From: Pterobdella sp. o SKG-2022
Taxonomy: Eukaryota > Annelida > Clitellata > Hirudinida > Piscicolidae
Assembly (NCBI GenBank): GCA_964035795.1
Contig: OZ038326.1
Location: 8,897,700-8,961,699 of the forward strand
Reading direction: 5' to 3'
DNA length: 64,000 bases
Positions 41,455-52,394 of this stretch are shown here, piece after piece; the stretch's first letter is position 1; every line of letters starts with the position of its first letter. Under the pieces are notes generated by a model. That model was not told the origin of the DNA. It saw nothing but the letters and a program-made list of their open reading frames with translations, and searched no databases. The translations under genes were made by a program, and so were the position numbers.

Positions 41455-43090
41455 TATTCTGCCATCGGCAGGCTCCTCAAATCAGTGATTCCACCTTCTA
41501 TTTTCAGCTTTTCTCTCCAGTGCTCCAAAACCTTCTTTCATCATGTCATCCAGCAATTTCCTCTTCATTCTTCCTCTTGGTCGTTTTCCTTTCATCCGTC
41601 CTTTTGAAGCGATTCTCAGAAATTTTTCGTGATTCAAGATATGGCCTATCCATCTGGATTTTCTTCTTTTTATGCGTGCCATCGATCCTCAGCTTTCAAT
41701 AGCCCGGCTTAAGACTTCTTCATTGGTCAGCTTGTCGGTCCGCTTTACTTTCTCCATTTTTTTCTAGGCCCAAATTTCCATAGCTTCCAATCATTTTTCG
41801 TCTGCCTTGCGAATGTCCAAATTTCTGCTGCATACGTCGCCACATTTCACACCAGGGTCTTGACCAGCTTCTTTGGTCACTTGTCAAAGTTCACATGTTA
41901 GGATTGGTTTTACGCCTACAGTTATAGCTATTCCAATCCGTATTTTAGGGTTTTTTTTGGTGTAACCTTTTTCAGAATGTTAACTCTTTAGGCACTTAAA
42001 GTCTTCAATTTGCTCAAGTGCGACTTCGTCAAGGGATATACTGATCATGCCAGGTTTTTTTCCAAATTTTATTGTCTTGTTTTTTCAGCTATTTATCAGC
42101 ATTCCATAATTTTTGACCACTCTTTTTTTTCTTCCATGATACTTTGTAGTCCTTTCTCTGTTCCAGCTACCATGGCTTGGTCATCTGCAAACCTTACTGC
42201 TTTGATCAGTACTCCCCCTACTTTGACCCCCTCCTCCAGTAAGTGCAGAGCTTTTTTCATCATTGCTTCTACATAAATGTTGAACAGCGCAGATGAGATA
42301 AGACATCTTTTTTTCACGCCTTTTTCTATTATGCAGGGCTCAGTTACTTCTGAATTAATTCTCACCACTGTGGTCTGTTCCATATAAAGTTCTGCAATCA
42401 GCCGTCTATCTTTCCAATCAACCCCTATTTACTCCAATATCATCATTAGTTTCTTCCAGTCAACATAATCAAATGCTTTCTCATAATCTACAAAGCACAT
42501 ATATAGATCATTATTGAATTCTATTTTGCGCTCCACTAGGCACCTCATCACTTCGATAGCTTCTCTCGTGCCTCTCTCTTTACGGAATCCAAACTGATCG
42601 TTTCCTGAAAATTCTCTAGCCCTTGTTTTCAGCCTTTTTTTATTATCCTCAGTACCACTTTTGCAGCATGAAATATTTGACTGATGGTTCGGAATCTTCA
42701 CATCTAATGGTATTTTTTTTCTTTTCCAGTGACACCAATGCACCTCTTCTAAAATCATAATTATCATACTCCCTTTTTCTAAAATTACTCACACAGCTTC
42801 ATAAATTAGTTTAATGTTTCACCACGTAAAGCTTGTAGAAATTCTGCAGGTATGCCATCACATACTTCTGCCTTCTCCTTACCAAACTTTCTCATTGCCT
42901 CCTCTATTTTGCTGGTAATTATTCTGGGCCCCAGAGCATCTCTATCCAAAAGTGATTCACTTTCCAGTTCTAAACTAACCGGTTTGTTCTTAGCGTTGTA
43001 AAGACGTTCAATATAAGCTTTCCATCTATACTTTTTCGCTTCCAGTTCTGTTAGCAAATCACCGTTTTTATTCAGAATAACAACTATTAT
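41455..43090 (-). mobile_element. APE-type LINE fragment (RT and tail)
   Basis: On the minus strand from 43057: KEKAEVCDGIPAEFLQALRG, then FGFRKERGTREAIEVMRCLV, NNDLYMCFVDYEKAFDYVDW, GVKKRCLISSALFNIYVEAM and KAVRFADDQAMVAG (catalytic motif). The tail has RIKRRKSRWIGHILNHEKFL and GRMKGKRPRGRMKRKLLDDM (41682-41482). Frameshifts occur throughout. The tail is closely related to 61455-62090. Confidence 0.82.
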
Positions 43091-43207
43091 TTTTTCACGT
43101 ACTTCATTTATAATAAAACAAAAAAATTTAAAATTGCAAAAGTTAACATTTTTTACCGAACAAACTAAAATTTTAAACTGGCAGCAGAAACTGAGTTTTA
43201 ATAAGTC

Positions 43208-44640
43208 TTGGTTTTATTTAAAATCTTAAATCGTAACGTTTTCAACCACGAAAAACTTCCCCAAAGAACAATACACACTGAAATAGATCTCTCCAAAGCT
43301 TACAATTACATAGAAATACAGCTTTTAATAAATAAAATAATTCAAACTACTATTTCTCCAACAAAAATTAAGTTCCTTGTTAATTATCTCGAAAGAAAAA
43401 CACTACACCCTGTACGATAATACCTCTTCTAAAATCATAAATAGCAAATCTGAAGTTCCTCAAGGAGGCGTACTTTCGCCAACTTTTTTCAATATTTACC
43501 TATCAAATATTTAACCAAAATCAACAACATCAATATCATCCCTCATGCTGATGGCATCACTATTACATGCTCGCGCCACAACATTTCCACTGCAACAAAA
43601 CTACTTCAACCTTATTTAGACGATTTAAATAATTGGACAACAAAAACAAACCAACTCTAAATACTAGCAAAACAACGATCTTTCTACTCACTTCTGACCC
43701 ATTAGAATATAACCAAAGTAGACAAGCAACCATTTATAACAGGTCAATCTCTGGTACTTAAAATCCAACAATATTAGGATTATGATGTTACACTAGCCAC
43801 AATTTTACTTAGTTAACCAAAATTTTGTATTTCAATAAAATTTATTTGTGTTTGTAAATTAGGACTCTAAGTTAAACTATTCCACCCACATCAATAAATC
43901 TACCATCGGAGCCTACAAAACATTGAATGCGTTAAAACTTCTCAACAAGAAAAAGTCGCTTAAATGTAAAGAAACTAACCATAAATTACAAAATCTTAAT
44001 GATACCCATATTAGAGTACTTTTCAACCGTTTGGTCTCCTATAATTTTTAAAACCTCGCACCAAAAACTCCAAATAATTCAAACATGGCACTTAGAACTA
44101 TAACTTGGTGCATCAAAGACATAAGCATGCAACATCTCCACAACGAAACTAAAATATTACCATTACAATATCACCACGCTCTTCCTGCTTCGCAAATCAA
44201 CCAACAAGCTTCTCTTCCCTCTATAAACAAAATAAACTCCCTAGATATGAAAAACAAACCACTTTTGATAAAAACAGCAGTTGTACATTAAAAATAAAAA
44301 CTTAACCAACTAATATTAATTCCAAAATAATAAAATCTAGCCTAAAAAAATACGCTCGAATTTCATAAGAAACTGCATTCAAACAACGCACAACGAAATA
44401 TTGAACAAAAAACCGCCTCTCATCAACCCATCAGAAGTTGTCTTAAGTCATAGTTATCGTCTTTTATCCCAATTAAGAACCAACAAATCATCTTTCCTCC
44501 GATTATATCTTAATAATATTCCACCTTCATCTCATCCTTCAATCTCATCCCGTGCCCTCTCTGTCACATTTACCTTCATGGTACATTCAATCTTTTTAAC
44601 TGAAAAAACAATTCTACACCAGTAGAGGCTAATGTGTTGT
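43208..44640 (+). mobile_element. Older copy of the copy-A family LINE (RT to 3' end)
   Basis: IDLSKAYNYIEIQLLINKII and KIKFLVNYLER match the RT start of copies A and B; VPQGGVLSPTFFNIYLS follows after a frameshift, and PHADGITIT replaces the catalytic motif. MALRTITWCIKDISMQHLHN and ETKILPLQYH match the tail of copy C. More diverged than A, B and C, and on the opposite strand. Confidence 0.75.
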
Positions 44641-44730
44641 GAGAAAGTGGTTCAAATTGATGGAGAAAGAAAGGGATTTTTATTATCAGTAAGAGCACAA
44701 GGGTTAAAAAAACAACAGAAGCCGAAAAAA

Positions 44731-44818
44731 TGTCTCATGCCATCTGAGCTGTCTCATCATGCCACCTGAGATGTCCCATGCCACCTGAGAAGTCTCATGC
44801 CACTTGAGATGTCTTATG
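44731..44818. repeat. Short minisatellite, about 20-22 bp unit
   Basis: Four imperfect units of the type TCTCATGCCACCTGAGATG follow each other, about 560 bp upstream of the beta-tubulin ATG. Confidence 0.75.
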
Positions 44819-45374
44819 AGTTAGATAGAAAATCGTTAAAAAACTTGTATGACAAATAAAAAAAAGTCAAAATACTTTTGCAATAATGTATATACATTTT
44901 TTGCAGCTGTCGCAGACTGCAACGACCCCTACAGTCCTAGTAGAAATATCGAAAAGTTAGTACTTGTTAGACTTTTTTTTTTTCATCAAAAGCAAATGTC
45001 TTCTCTGTGAGATATCACCTATGAACGCTGAAGACATGTTCGATGTTGCAATCTACTAGGCTCTCTGGCCATATTCGTTATTACAGCAACTGACAAACTG
45101 AAAATGACAAACTAACGCTTTGGTTTTCTTATAATAATATTTGAAAATCTGAAACAAAAGTATAGGAATGTTTGGCATAAACTTCAAATTTAATAACATT
45201 TATTAATTCGATAAATTTTAAAAATATTTTAATAACGTGAATTTAACTGAAGCTGAGTGACGTTGAAATTCTGTAATTCACACGTCAAAACCGTTTTTAT
45301 TTTGAAACAAGTTTAGTATTTTAAAGAGATAATACACTAAAAATCGACTAAATTTTAATAAATATAAGCTCAAA
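44819..45374 (+). other. Upstream region of the beta-tubulin gene
   Basis: AT-rich, no coding frame supported. It should hold the tubulin promoter and 5' UTR, but I see no element I can name with confidence. Confidence 0.4.
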
Positions 45375-47272
45375 ATGAGGGAAATCATCCATTTGCAAGT
45401 CGGACAGTGCGGCAACCAAATAGGGACAAAGGTTTTTAGAAGTTACAAACTTTGAATATCACTCATTTATATTTCTGTTTTTAATGATTCAAAGTGCTAA
45501 ATCATTAGCTGTATTCTAGAAAGTTTATAACATGGTTTTAAAATTTATAAATCGAATAACTTATCAATGGGATGATAGAATGAAGTTATCAAAGTAATAG
45601 CAATCATATAAACTCGATCCAAAAGTTTTGGGAAATAATTTCGGAAGAGCATGGCATTGACCAGTTGGGCATGTACCGTGGAACCAGTGACCTACAACTT
45701 GACCGTCTTAACGTGTATTACAACGAGGGAACAGGCGAGTTTCTTCTCTTATTTTAAAATTTTTATTAACTGAATGCAAAAAAACAGGAGGTAAATATTA
45801 TCCGAGATCGATCTTGGTCGATTTAGAGCCGGGAACTATGGACTCAGCTCGAGCAGGACCTTACGGTCAAATGTTCAGACCCGATAATTTTGTTTTTGGT
45901 AAGTATGATACTAAGGTTTGATCTTGATGATGACTGGGTTGATTTTGTTTGCAGGACACAGTGGGGCAGGAAATAACTGGGCAAAAGGATTTTATACAGA
46001 AGGTGCTGAATTAGTAGATGCAGCTTTGGACGTGGTGCGAAGAGAGGCGGAAAGTGCAGACTGTTTGCAAGGAGTTCAATTAACGCATTCTCTTGGAGGA
46101 GGAACGGGTTCTGGTATGGGAACACTGTTGCTAACCAAAATGAACGAAGAATATCCTGATCGTATCATGATGTCGTTTTCGGTTGTACCCTCTCCCAAAG
46201 TGTCGGACACAGTAGTTGAACCTTACAACTGCACTCTGGCTATGCACCACTTGGTTGAAAACACATCGGAGACTTTCTGCATGGACAATGAAGCTTTATA
46301 TGACATCTGTTTTAGAACTCTTCGACTTTCAAACCCAACCTACGGGGATTTGAACCACCTGGTGTCCGCCACCATGAGCGGCGTCACCACATGCCTGAGA
46401 TTCCCCGGACAGGTTACATTTTTTTTTAAATATACCATGCCCTTTTAAAGCAATTTATAACTTCAACAGTTGAATGCGGATTTACGTAAGCTAGCAGTGA
46501 ACATGGTTCCCTTTCCCCGTCTTCACTTCTTTGTGCCCGGGTTTGCTCCCTTGACGGCCAGAGGCAGCCAGCAATACAGAGCACTAAACGTCTCAGCTTT
46601 GGTACAACAGATGTTCGACACACGTAACATGATGGCCGCTTGTGACCCCAGACATGGCAGGTTCACAAAACAATATCATTTTTTCCATACATCATAAGTT
46701 TTATTCATTTAAATATTTTTTACTGAAAATTGAAAAATTTTGAATACTCTTTTGAAAATAAAACTGCAGGTATTTGACTGTTGCGACCATGTTTAGAGGC
46801 AAAATATCAGCAAAAGAAGTAGACGACCAAATGTTAAACATGCAGAATAAGAACAGTCCATATTTTGTAGAATGGCTACCAAATAACGTGAAGACATCGT
46901 TATGTGACATCCCTCCTTGCGGACTCAAGATGTCGGCCACTTTCATCGGCAACACCACCGCCATACAGGCATCAAATTTTACATTAGTTATAAATTTTGT
47001 ATAACATGGGCTTCATCGAAATTTCATTATGTGCACAGGAGCTGTACAAGCGCATCTCGGAGCAGTTCACAGTGATGTTCAAACGAAAAGCTTTCTTACA
47101 TTGGTACACAGGTGAAGGCATGGACGAAATGGAGTTCCAAGAAGCCCAAACAAACCTCAACGACCTGGTTTCCGAATACCAACAATATCAAGAAGCAAAA
47201 TGTAGTGATGAGGCGGAGTTTGACGAGGACGAAATGGATGACCTTGTCGACGCCGACAAAGACCTGCAGTAA
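45375..47272 (+). CDS. TUBB: Beta-tubulin, seven exons, complete
   Basis: Encodes the beta subunit of the tubulin dimer of microtubules. Exons: 45375-45431, 45626-45734, 45788-45898, 45955-46412, 46470-46660, 46770-46968, 47039-47272, giving 452 residues without gaps against the family. MREI (autoregulatory start), [10 protein letters not shown] (140-149, GTP binding), [29 protein letters not shown] and [12 protein letters not shown] are all present. Residues 167, 198 and 200 are Phe, Glu, Phe. Exon 2 ends in phase 1 before GC, not GT, and exon 6 also appears to end before GC. The C-terminal tail is acidic but ends [10 protein letters not shown], unlike the common EGEF-EEE type. Introns are 53-194 bp and free of mobile DNA. 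Confidence 0.95.
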
Positions 47273-47462
47273 ACTTTCCTCTTTGTTTGTTCGTCCACTT
47301 ATCGAGTAGCCTCAATAATATTACAACATTGCATTTCAAACCAACTCATTTACATTATCATTTTAATGTTTCAATTTTTAATTTAACAACTATTTATAAA
47401 TATCGTTTTAAAAATTTGAAACGCCAACTTTTGATCCACTTTTTCGATTTTGGAAACATTTG

Positions 47463-47468
47463 AATAAA
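47463..47468 (+). terminator. Polyadenylation signal AATAAA of beta-tubulin
   Basis: The only clear AATAAA in the 380 bp between the tubulin stop (47272) and the next gene; 190 bp after the stop codon. Confidence 0.6.
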
Positions 47469-47656
47469 AAACGATAAATTTATTTTCATTTGGGACATAG
47501 TTTGCGCACAAACCAGGATTTGAACATAATTATAGTTATTATCTTCCGCTACAAGTTTTCACTACAAGTTTTTTGCATATATTATTACGATATAAATTTA
47601 AAAAAAGATTAATGAGATTTTGGTACGTTTTTACTTTTTGAAGCTGTCACGCCATT

Positions 47657-48928
47657 ATGAGCAAATCGGATGACCTCTCAAACAAAAGTTTCGGTTCAAA
47701 AGCAGTTGATTCTAATAATAATTCCATTGAAAGAGAAACGCCAATCTTAAATTCTCTCATAGTAAATCGTTTTCTGAACATTGATCAAAAGAGCAAAAAC
47801 AAGAAAATAGATTATTTGTTTGATTATCATCTTAATAATAATATAACCGCTCAAAACGAAGTTTTTTCAACAAACCAAGCATGGCAGTTTTCTCTGGGTC
47901 AGAAGACATCCGCCAAAAACTATTCTGACTACCATGCCTTTAAAACTGCTCATAAGGATTACCAACCAAATGCACCGCTCACCGCTCCTATTAAAGCAGT
48001 AACAGAACATTTATCTTTAACAAAAGGTGATTCAGAGTTGTTTGCGAGAGAACAGCCACAGCCCATCAGCCACAAAAACAGCGATTCTAGTGCCACGTCA
48101 ACTCCCAGCAAGGAAATTTTTCAAGCATGCAAGCAAAAGCAAGAAATAAAAACCAAAAATGAATCAAAAACTTTTCGAGAACATGAAAATAAAAAAAATA
48201 ATTTTCTTAAAAATTTTAACAACGAAGATAGTCGACAACCGCATTCTGCCAAGATATTCATTAACCCAGACACTGGACATGCCTTATTTTCACCAAATTT
48301 CATATACCGCAAAAAGTATCGTAACATTGATTCCAATTGTTTTGATGTTCACAGTGCTCAAAAAAACAAAATCCAAAATGTGAAAGAATTCAAAGTCAGT
48401 ATTGAGGATAATGTAGCGGTTTGCTACCCTTATACCCCTTCTCAAAGTGCCTTTTCTGAGTCCGTTCATAACGAGCAACAAACATCTGCATACACTTTCA
48501 CTTCAACACTCAATAACTCACACATTGCCGCAGACTTTAATAAATCCAGCAGTATCGCAGACTTCAGCAGTTCCCACAGTGCTTTAGCTCTTAATAGCTT
48601 CCCCAGTGCCTCAGAACTCAATAGCTTACGCAGCGCTGTCAGTTTTGTGGCAGAAACGTCAGCAAACAAAAAACACTTGAAGCCACCAAGACCCCAAAAA
48701 TGCAGCCCTCAAAACATCCTGTCCAAGTCAACATCACACAATGATCAAGACAGCAATTTTTGGAATAATTTCAGCAAGAGTATAAGAAGAAAAAATAAAA
48801 AGTCTGTTGCTATAAAAGAAGCTTCTCCAAAGATGAAACGAAAGAGTTCCAGCAACACAGACCTCAAAAGCATGCCGAGCTACAACAGCGAGAGTATAGA
48901 AGATCTGAGTGCCTCCGCTAGCCAGTTG
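47657..48928 (+). CDS. CNKSR/IPCEF1-like exon A, low-complexity N-terminal part
   Basis: 424 codons from ATG 47657 to a strong donor TTG|GTGAGT. Reading through the donor would add VSR and a stop, with AATAAA at 48986-48991, so a short intronic-polyadenylation form is possible. An in-frame TGA lies 18 bp before the ATG, but a pyrimidine-rich AG acceptor (TTTTTGAAG) sits just after that TGA, so this could also be an internal exon. Composition is Ser, Asn and Lys rich, with repeated ALNS/ELNS-like units near residues 310-330. Confidence 0.75.
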
Positions 48929-51900
48929 GTGAGTCGCTAAGTTATCATAATGAATTTTTAATTGTAGTTTTAATGTTTTTTAAAGAATAAAAGGCACAGC
49001 TTTTCTGCGGTTGAATTTGAAAAGTACGTCTTTAAGTATATTCTTTCTTGAAAATATGAGTATAACAATGAAGAAAATTCTTAATTAATATGTTGAAAAA
49101 CTCAGATTAGAAAAAAAAGAAAAATCAACAACTTTGAAATCAGGAAGTTCAGTGGCTTCTATATCGAACGTGAGTTTGACGGTATTGAAAGTTCTCTTTT
49201 CATTGTGGCATTTATAACAGGCGACAAGCTGGTTCAAGAAAAAATACGTTTCAATGCAAGAAACAAAACAAGGTAGAATATTTAAAGCTTCTTGAAAGAG
49301 AATATACTGAAAAAAATTGTAACAGGAGGTCGTAGAAAGAGTATAAGCTGCAGAGATCTGGGTGGTGTTGATTGTGAAGGTTGGTTGCTCAAAAAAAAAA
49401 AAACAACTAGCCTGAAAAAGTCGAAATGGAAAAAATGGTGGTGTGTGCTGGAGAAAAAACAACTTCGATTCTACGCAGATATGGAGGTGAATTTAAAAAT
49501 AATTTTAGCTCAAATACATAAAACGATGAATAATTATTTCATGGCGAAAGATGACTGGCGCGTCACTTCGCTTGCCTTGTAAAACATGCCCAATTGTTGA
49601 AGCGATATCATTAACTTTCACTCTTTGCCAATTTGACTGATCACTTCGACCCTCTATGCAAGATGTGCTAGTTTTTCGATCAGATTCATTCATTTCGTGG
49701 AGCTGTATAGCGCAGCTTGTAGAGCCTTTGACTAAAGATCGATCCTGCATGCACCGACATTTAGCACCTGTTCTACAGAGTGTTTTCGCTACATTAAATT
49801 TGTAGCGCCTTATAAATACTACATTAAATTTCTTCGTTGTTTTGTGACTTATCGAAAATGTTCCATGGTCTTTAACTAGTTCAGCTTTTAGTCTCATTCT
49901 TCTAAGGTCATTGCCTACTAACTTTGAACATTTTTCCCTTTACCTACCTTTTCCTCTTACCCTATACTTCAACATACTTGCAAGCACTTGTTTGGGTTTT
50001 CATCATTCATCCTTGTTACATGCTCATACTACTTTGGTCTTTTTCTGCCTAATGTATCATCAATGTCCAGCTTGTCCTTCAGTTCTTTAGATGATCTTCC
50101 ATCCTTTAAACTAACATTGCACATCATCTTATCAGCTCTAGAAATTTTAGCTTAAAACATTTCTGTCAAGACCTCGAAAATACCGGATTCTATTACATTT
50201 TATTTGCTCAAAGTTCATATCTGGCTCAACTTCTATCTTTAGTGGATGGCACTGTAATTCAAACAGGCCTGTGAAAAACAAAGAAGGGAGGCTGCTTACA
50301 ATGGTTGAAGGAAAATTTTCAAGTTCTTAATCGGTTATCATTAGAGCAAAGACCTCAATTGAATTTGGGCAATCCACTCGACATCAAAACTGAAGAAATC
50401 ACAAAGGAGGAAATTGACGAAGGCCTAAGTAGTTTAAAGAACGAAAAGATCAAGGAGAAAAACAACAATCCAGCAGCGGTGTTGAAAAAAGGAGAAACGG
50501 GCATCACTTACCATTTGCATCAATTGCTGATATGAGCTGATATGACCTGATATGAGCAACAGGGAAGCTGCCAGCAGAATGAAGCAAGGGCTTATTAGTG
50601 AAACTTCCCAAACACGTTGACCTTTCTTAGTGCGGCAAATAGAGAGAAATTACACTGCTGGACAAAGTTTTAACGAAAATCATCATAGAGCGAATGAAGG
50701 TGCCATCGACAATGTGCTGAGAAATGTACAAGTTGGCTTCGGAAAGGAACGTTTTTGTGCCGACCAGATTGCGAACCTCTGAATCATCGTGGAGCAAAGC
50801 ATTGAGTGGCAGTCACCTCTTTACATGTGCTTCCTTGACTTTGAGAAGGCGTTTGACAGTGTCGACAGAGAATCAATCAGGAACATACTTCTTCATTACG
50901 GTGTCCCAAAAATGTTTGTTGACATTATCGAAGCACTTTATGAAGAGTTCTCATGTCAAGTCATCCATGTTGGAAAACTCTAAAAGCTTTGAGATCTCTT
51001 CCGAAGTTAAACAAAGCTATTACTGTTTTTACTTTGGTTTCTTGTCATGCTAGACTGGGTGACAAAAAAAGTCTGCGGGAAACACGGGAAAGGCATTCAG
51101 TGAACCCTCACTTCAAAGCTAGAAGTTTTGCGTTCGTTGATGACTTGTCTCTAATGTAGCACTAACTAGTTTGCTAACCAGAAACTTGTAAAAACATCGA
51201 GTTTTCAGTCTGCAAACTAGTTGGCAATGGAAAAAACATACAGCCGTAAAACTCTGCTGCAACTCTGTTGGGAGAAGATAAACTAGCTTTGTTGAAAAAA
51301 CAGATATCCATAAACGAGAAAAAAGCAGGTTTTGAGAAACTCGAGCAAATTCAAGAAAAGAATAGAAAGAAGGCCAAGCAGAGATTTGAGAAGCAGATTC
51401 ATACCAGGTCTCACTGAGAGCTAGAAAGCAGCGCTGAAGTCAAAAGAAAATGAAAATTGCGATTATAAAAGCTAATATCGAAAAAAATAAGTTGCTCTAG
51501 AATGAAATCTGGAAAAGCAAAAAGTTGCATTCAAAACCATGTTATTTTATATTCAATTTTCACTTGGGAAATAGGCTGCATTTGGGACAAGATTTAAATC
51601 ATCTTTCCTCTGTAGAAAAGTAAATTCCTACATCACTAATTGCTTTCTTATCGAATTGATAAGTGGCACTTATTCTTTCTAATTTATTTGTTTTGAAGTG
51701 ATTCATTGATGTTAAATGATGTTAAAGTTGAAAGAAGTGGAAGGCTCCATTTGTCTGCCTGGCTTGAGGATTTCACCTGCTCCAGAAATTAAAACTCACA
51801 AATTGTTAGTTCAATTTTGAAAATATGAATAATTTCAAAGAGATTAAATTAAAAAAACAAGATTCTATTTTTTGAAATTCAACAAAATTTGCTACAAGTG

Positions 51901-52121
51901 CTTTCAAAGCGTTCCATTCAGGGAGCTCCTTCCACTTTGCCACTGAAAGTCGAGAAGACATGATCAGGTAGTACATAGCAAATGGAAATTGCATGAATTG
52001 ATTATATATCAGTAATAAGATGAACTTATCGCATATTCTAGATGGATGAATAAAATTTCTTTGGCTTCATTGAGTGATTTCAGCTTGCCGCAGTTTCAAA
52101 CTATTTCAGGGTTTCATGATG
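47657..52121 (+). CDS. CNKSR/IPCEF1-like PH-domain protein, at least five exons (3' end not found)
   Basis: Exons: 47657-48928, about 49340-49486, 51728-51804, 51899-51967, 52042-52121, joining in frame (phases 0, 0, 2, 2, 1). The first 424 residues are Ser/Asn/Lys-rich without a recognised domain. They are followed by SISCRDLGGVDCEGWLLKKK, SKWKKWWCVLEKKQLRFYAD, VEGSICLPGLRISPAPE, FAFKAFHSGSSFHFATE and REDMIRWMNKIS. This is the PH domain of the CNKSR/IPCEF1 group (known order: ISC-DLG--DC-GWL-KKK, KWKK-W-VL, EGF--LP-F, AFK--H, FYFA-E, M--WLNK). In animals CNK proteins scaffold Ras-Raf signalling. No SAM, CRIC or PDZ domain precedes it here; they may lie upstream or be absent. The gene starts 384 bp after tubulin. 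LINE pieces fill the intron 49487-51727. Confidence 0.78.
49340..49486 (+). CDS. CNKSR/IPCEF1-like exon B, first half of PH domain
   Basis: Encodes SISCRDLGGVDCEGWLLKKK through RFYADME and ends ATGGAG|GTGAAT. The start is uncertain. Acceptor AAAG at 49339 keeps phase 0 with the GTGAGT donor. The better acceptor AACAG at 49325 needs the preceding exon to end at 48932 and adds VRGRRK. Confidence 0.75.
49500..49858. other. Intron sequence of unknown nature after exon B
   Basis: A minus-strand frame (49897-49505) stays open across this stretch, but only its first part is LINE. The rest has no recognisable motif. Confidence 0.25.
49860..50225 (-). mobile_element. LINE 3' remnant (RTE-like)
   Basis: On the minus strand, with frameshifts: ADKM, SLKDGRSS-like sequence, LDIDDTL and VGNDLRRMRLKAELVKDHGT. 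These match the tail of the element at 32134-33260 (SLKDGRSSDELRDRL, SNDLRKMKLKSELAQDRR). It lies inside the CNKSR-like gene, antisense. Confidence 0.65.
50290..51165 (+). mobile_element. RTE-like LINE, RT core remnant
   Basis: Pieces in shifting frames: ITKEEIDEGLSSLKNEKIK, GLLVKLPKHVDLS, REITLLDKVLTKIIIERMK, PLYMCFLDFEKAFDSVDRES and YGVPKMFVDIIEALYEEFSC, then FAFVDDLSLM in place of FADDLAL. Stops and deletions show it is dead. It lies in the CNKSR-like intron, in sense orientation. Confidence 0.75.
51166..51727. other. Intron sequence, CNKSR-like gene
   Basis: A Lys/Glu-rich frame around 51270-51415 (KLALLKKQISINEKKAGFEK) has no splice signals I trust. Otherwise nothing is recognised. Confidence 0.3.
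51728..51804 (+). CDS. CNKSR/IPCEF1-like exon, PH domain middle
   Basis: Encodes LKEVEGSICLPGLRISPAPE and IKTHK plus two bases (donor TT|GTTAGT). It matches the EGF--LP-F segment of the family PH domain. Confidence 0.7.
51899..51967 (+). CDS. CNKSR/IPCEF1-like exon, PH domain beta strands
   Basis: Completes a Phe codon and encodes AFKAFHSGSSFHFATESRED and MI, ending AG|GTAGTA. It aligns with HAFK--HP--K-FYFAAE of the family. Confidence 0.75.
52042..52121 (+). CDS. CNKSR/IPCEF1-like exon, C-terminal PH helix
   Basis: Completes an Arg codon and encodes WMNKISLASLSDFSLPQFQ and ISGFHD plus one base, at donor GATG|GTGAGT. W-x-N-K is the conserved end of the PH helix. The next exon was not found; a LINE occupies 52395-54160. 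Confidence 0.75.
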
Positions 52122-52394
52122 GTGAGTTTTTGTTAAAATTTTAAAAAAGATTTTTTAACTTTTTTTAAGTTTTATATCTCCACTTGTATGCTTGAGAAAA
52201 GTGCTTCAGCGAAGAGCTCTAACAAATTTTTTTTTTTCTTCATATTTTTTCTTTGTAAGAAAATTTAATGTAAAATGGTGTTTATATTTTTTCCGTAGTT
52301 TTACAACAAATTTAGTGTAGAACGGCGTCAATTGGCGTTGTGCGTTATTGTTACCCCTCTAGCTACACCAGAATGTGTTCAGTCTAAGAATGTT

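Noticed and set aside
44731..44818. CRISPR-like look of the short tandem repeats here and at 36899-37018
   Set aside because: Units are head-to-tail without unique spacers and the genome is eukaryotic; these are minisatellites.
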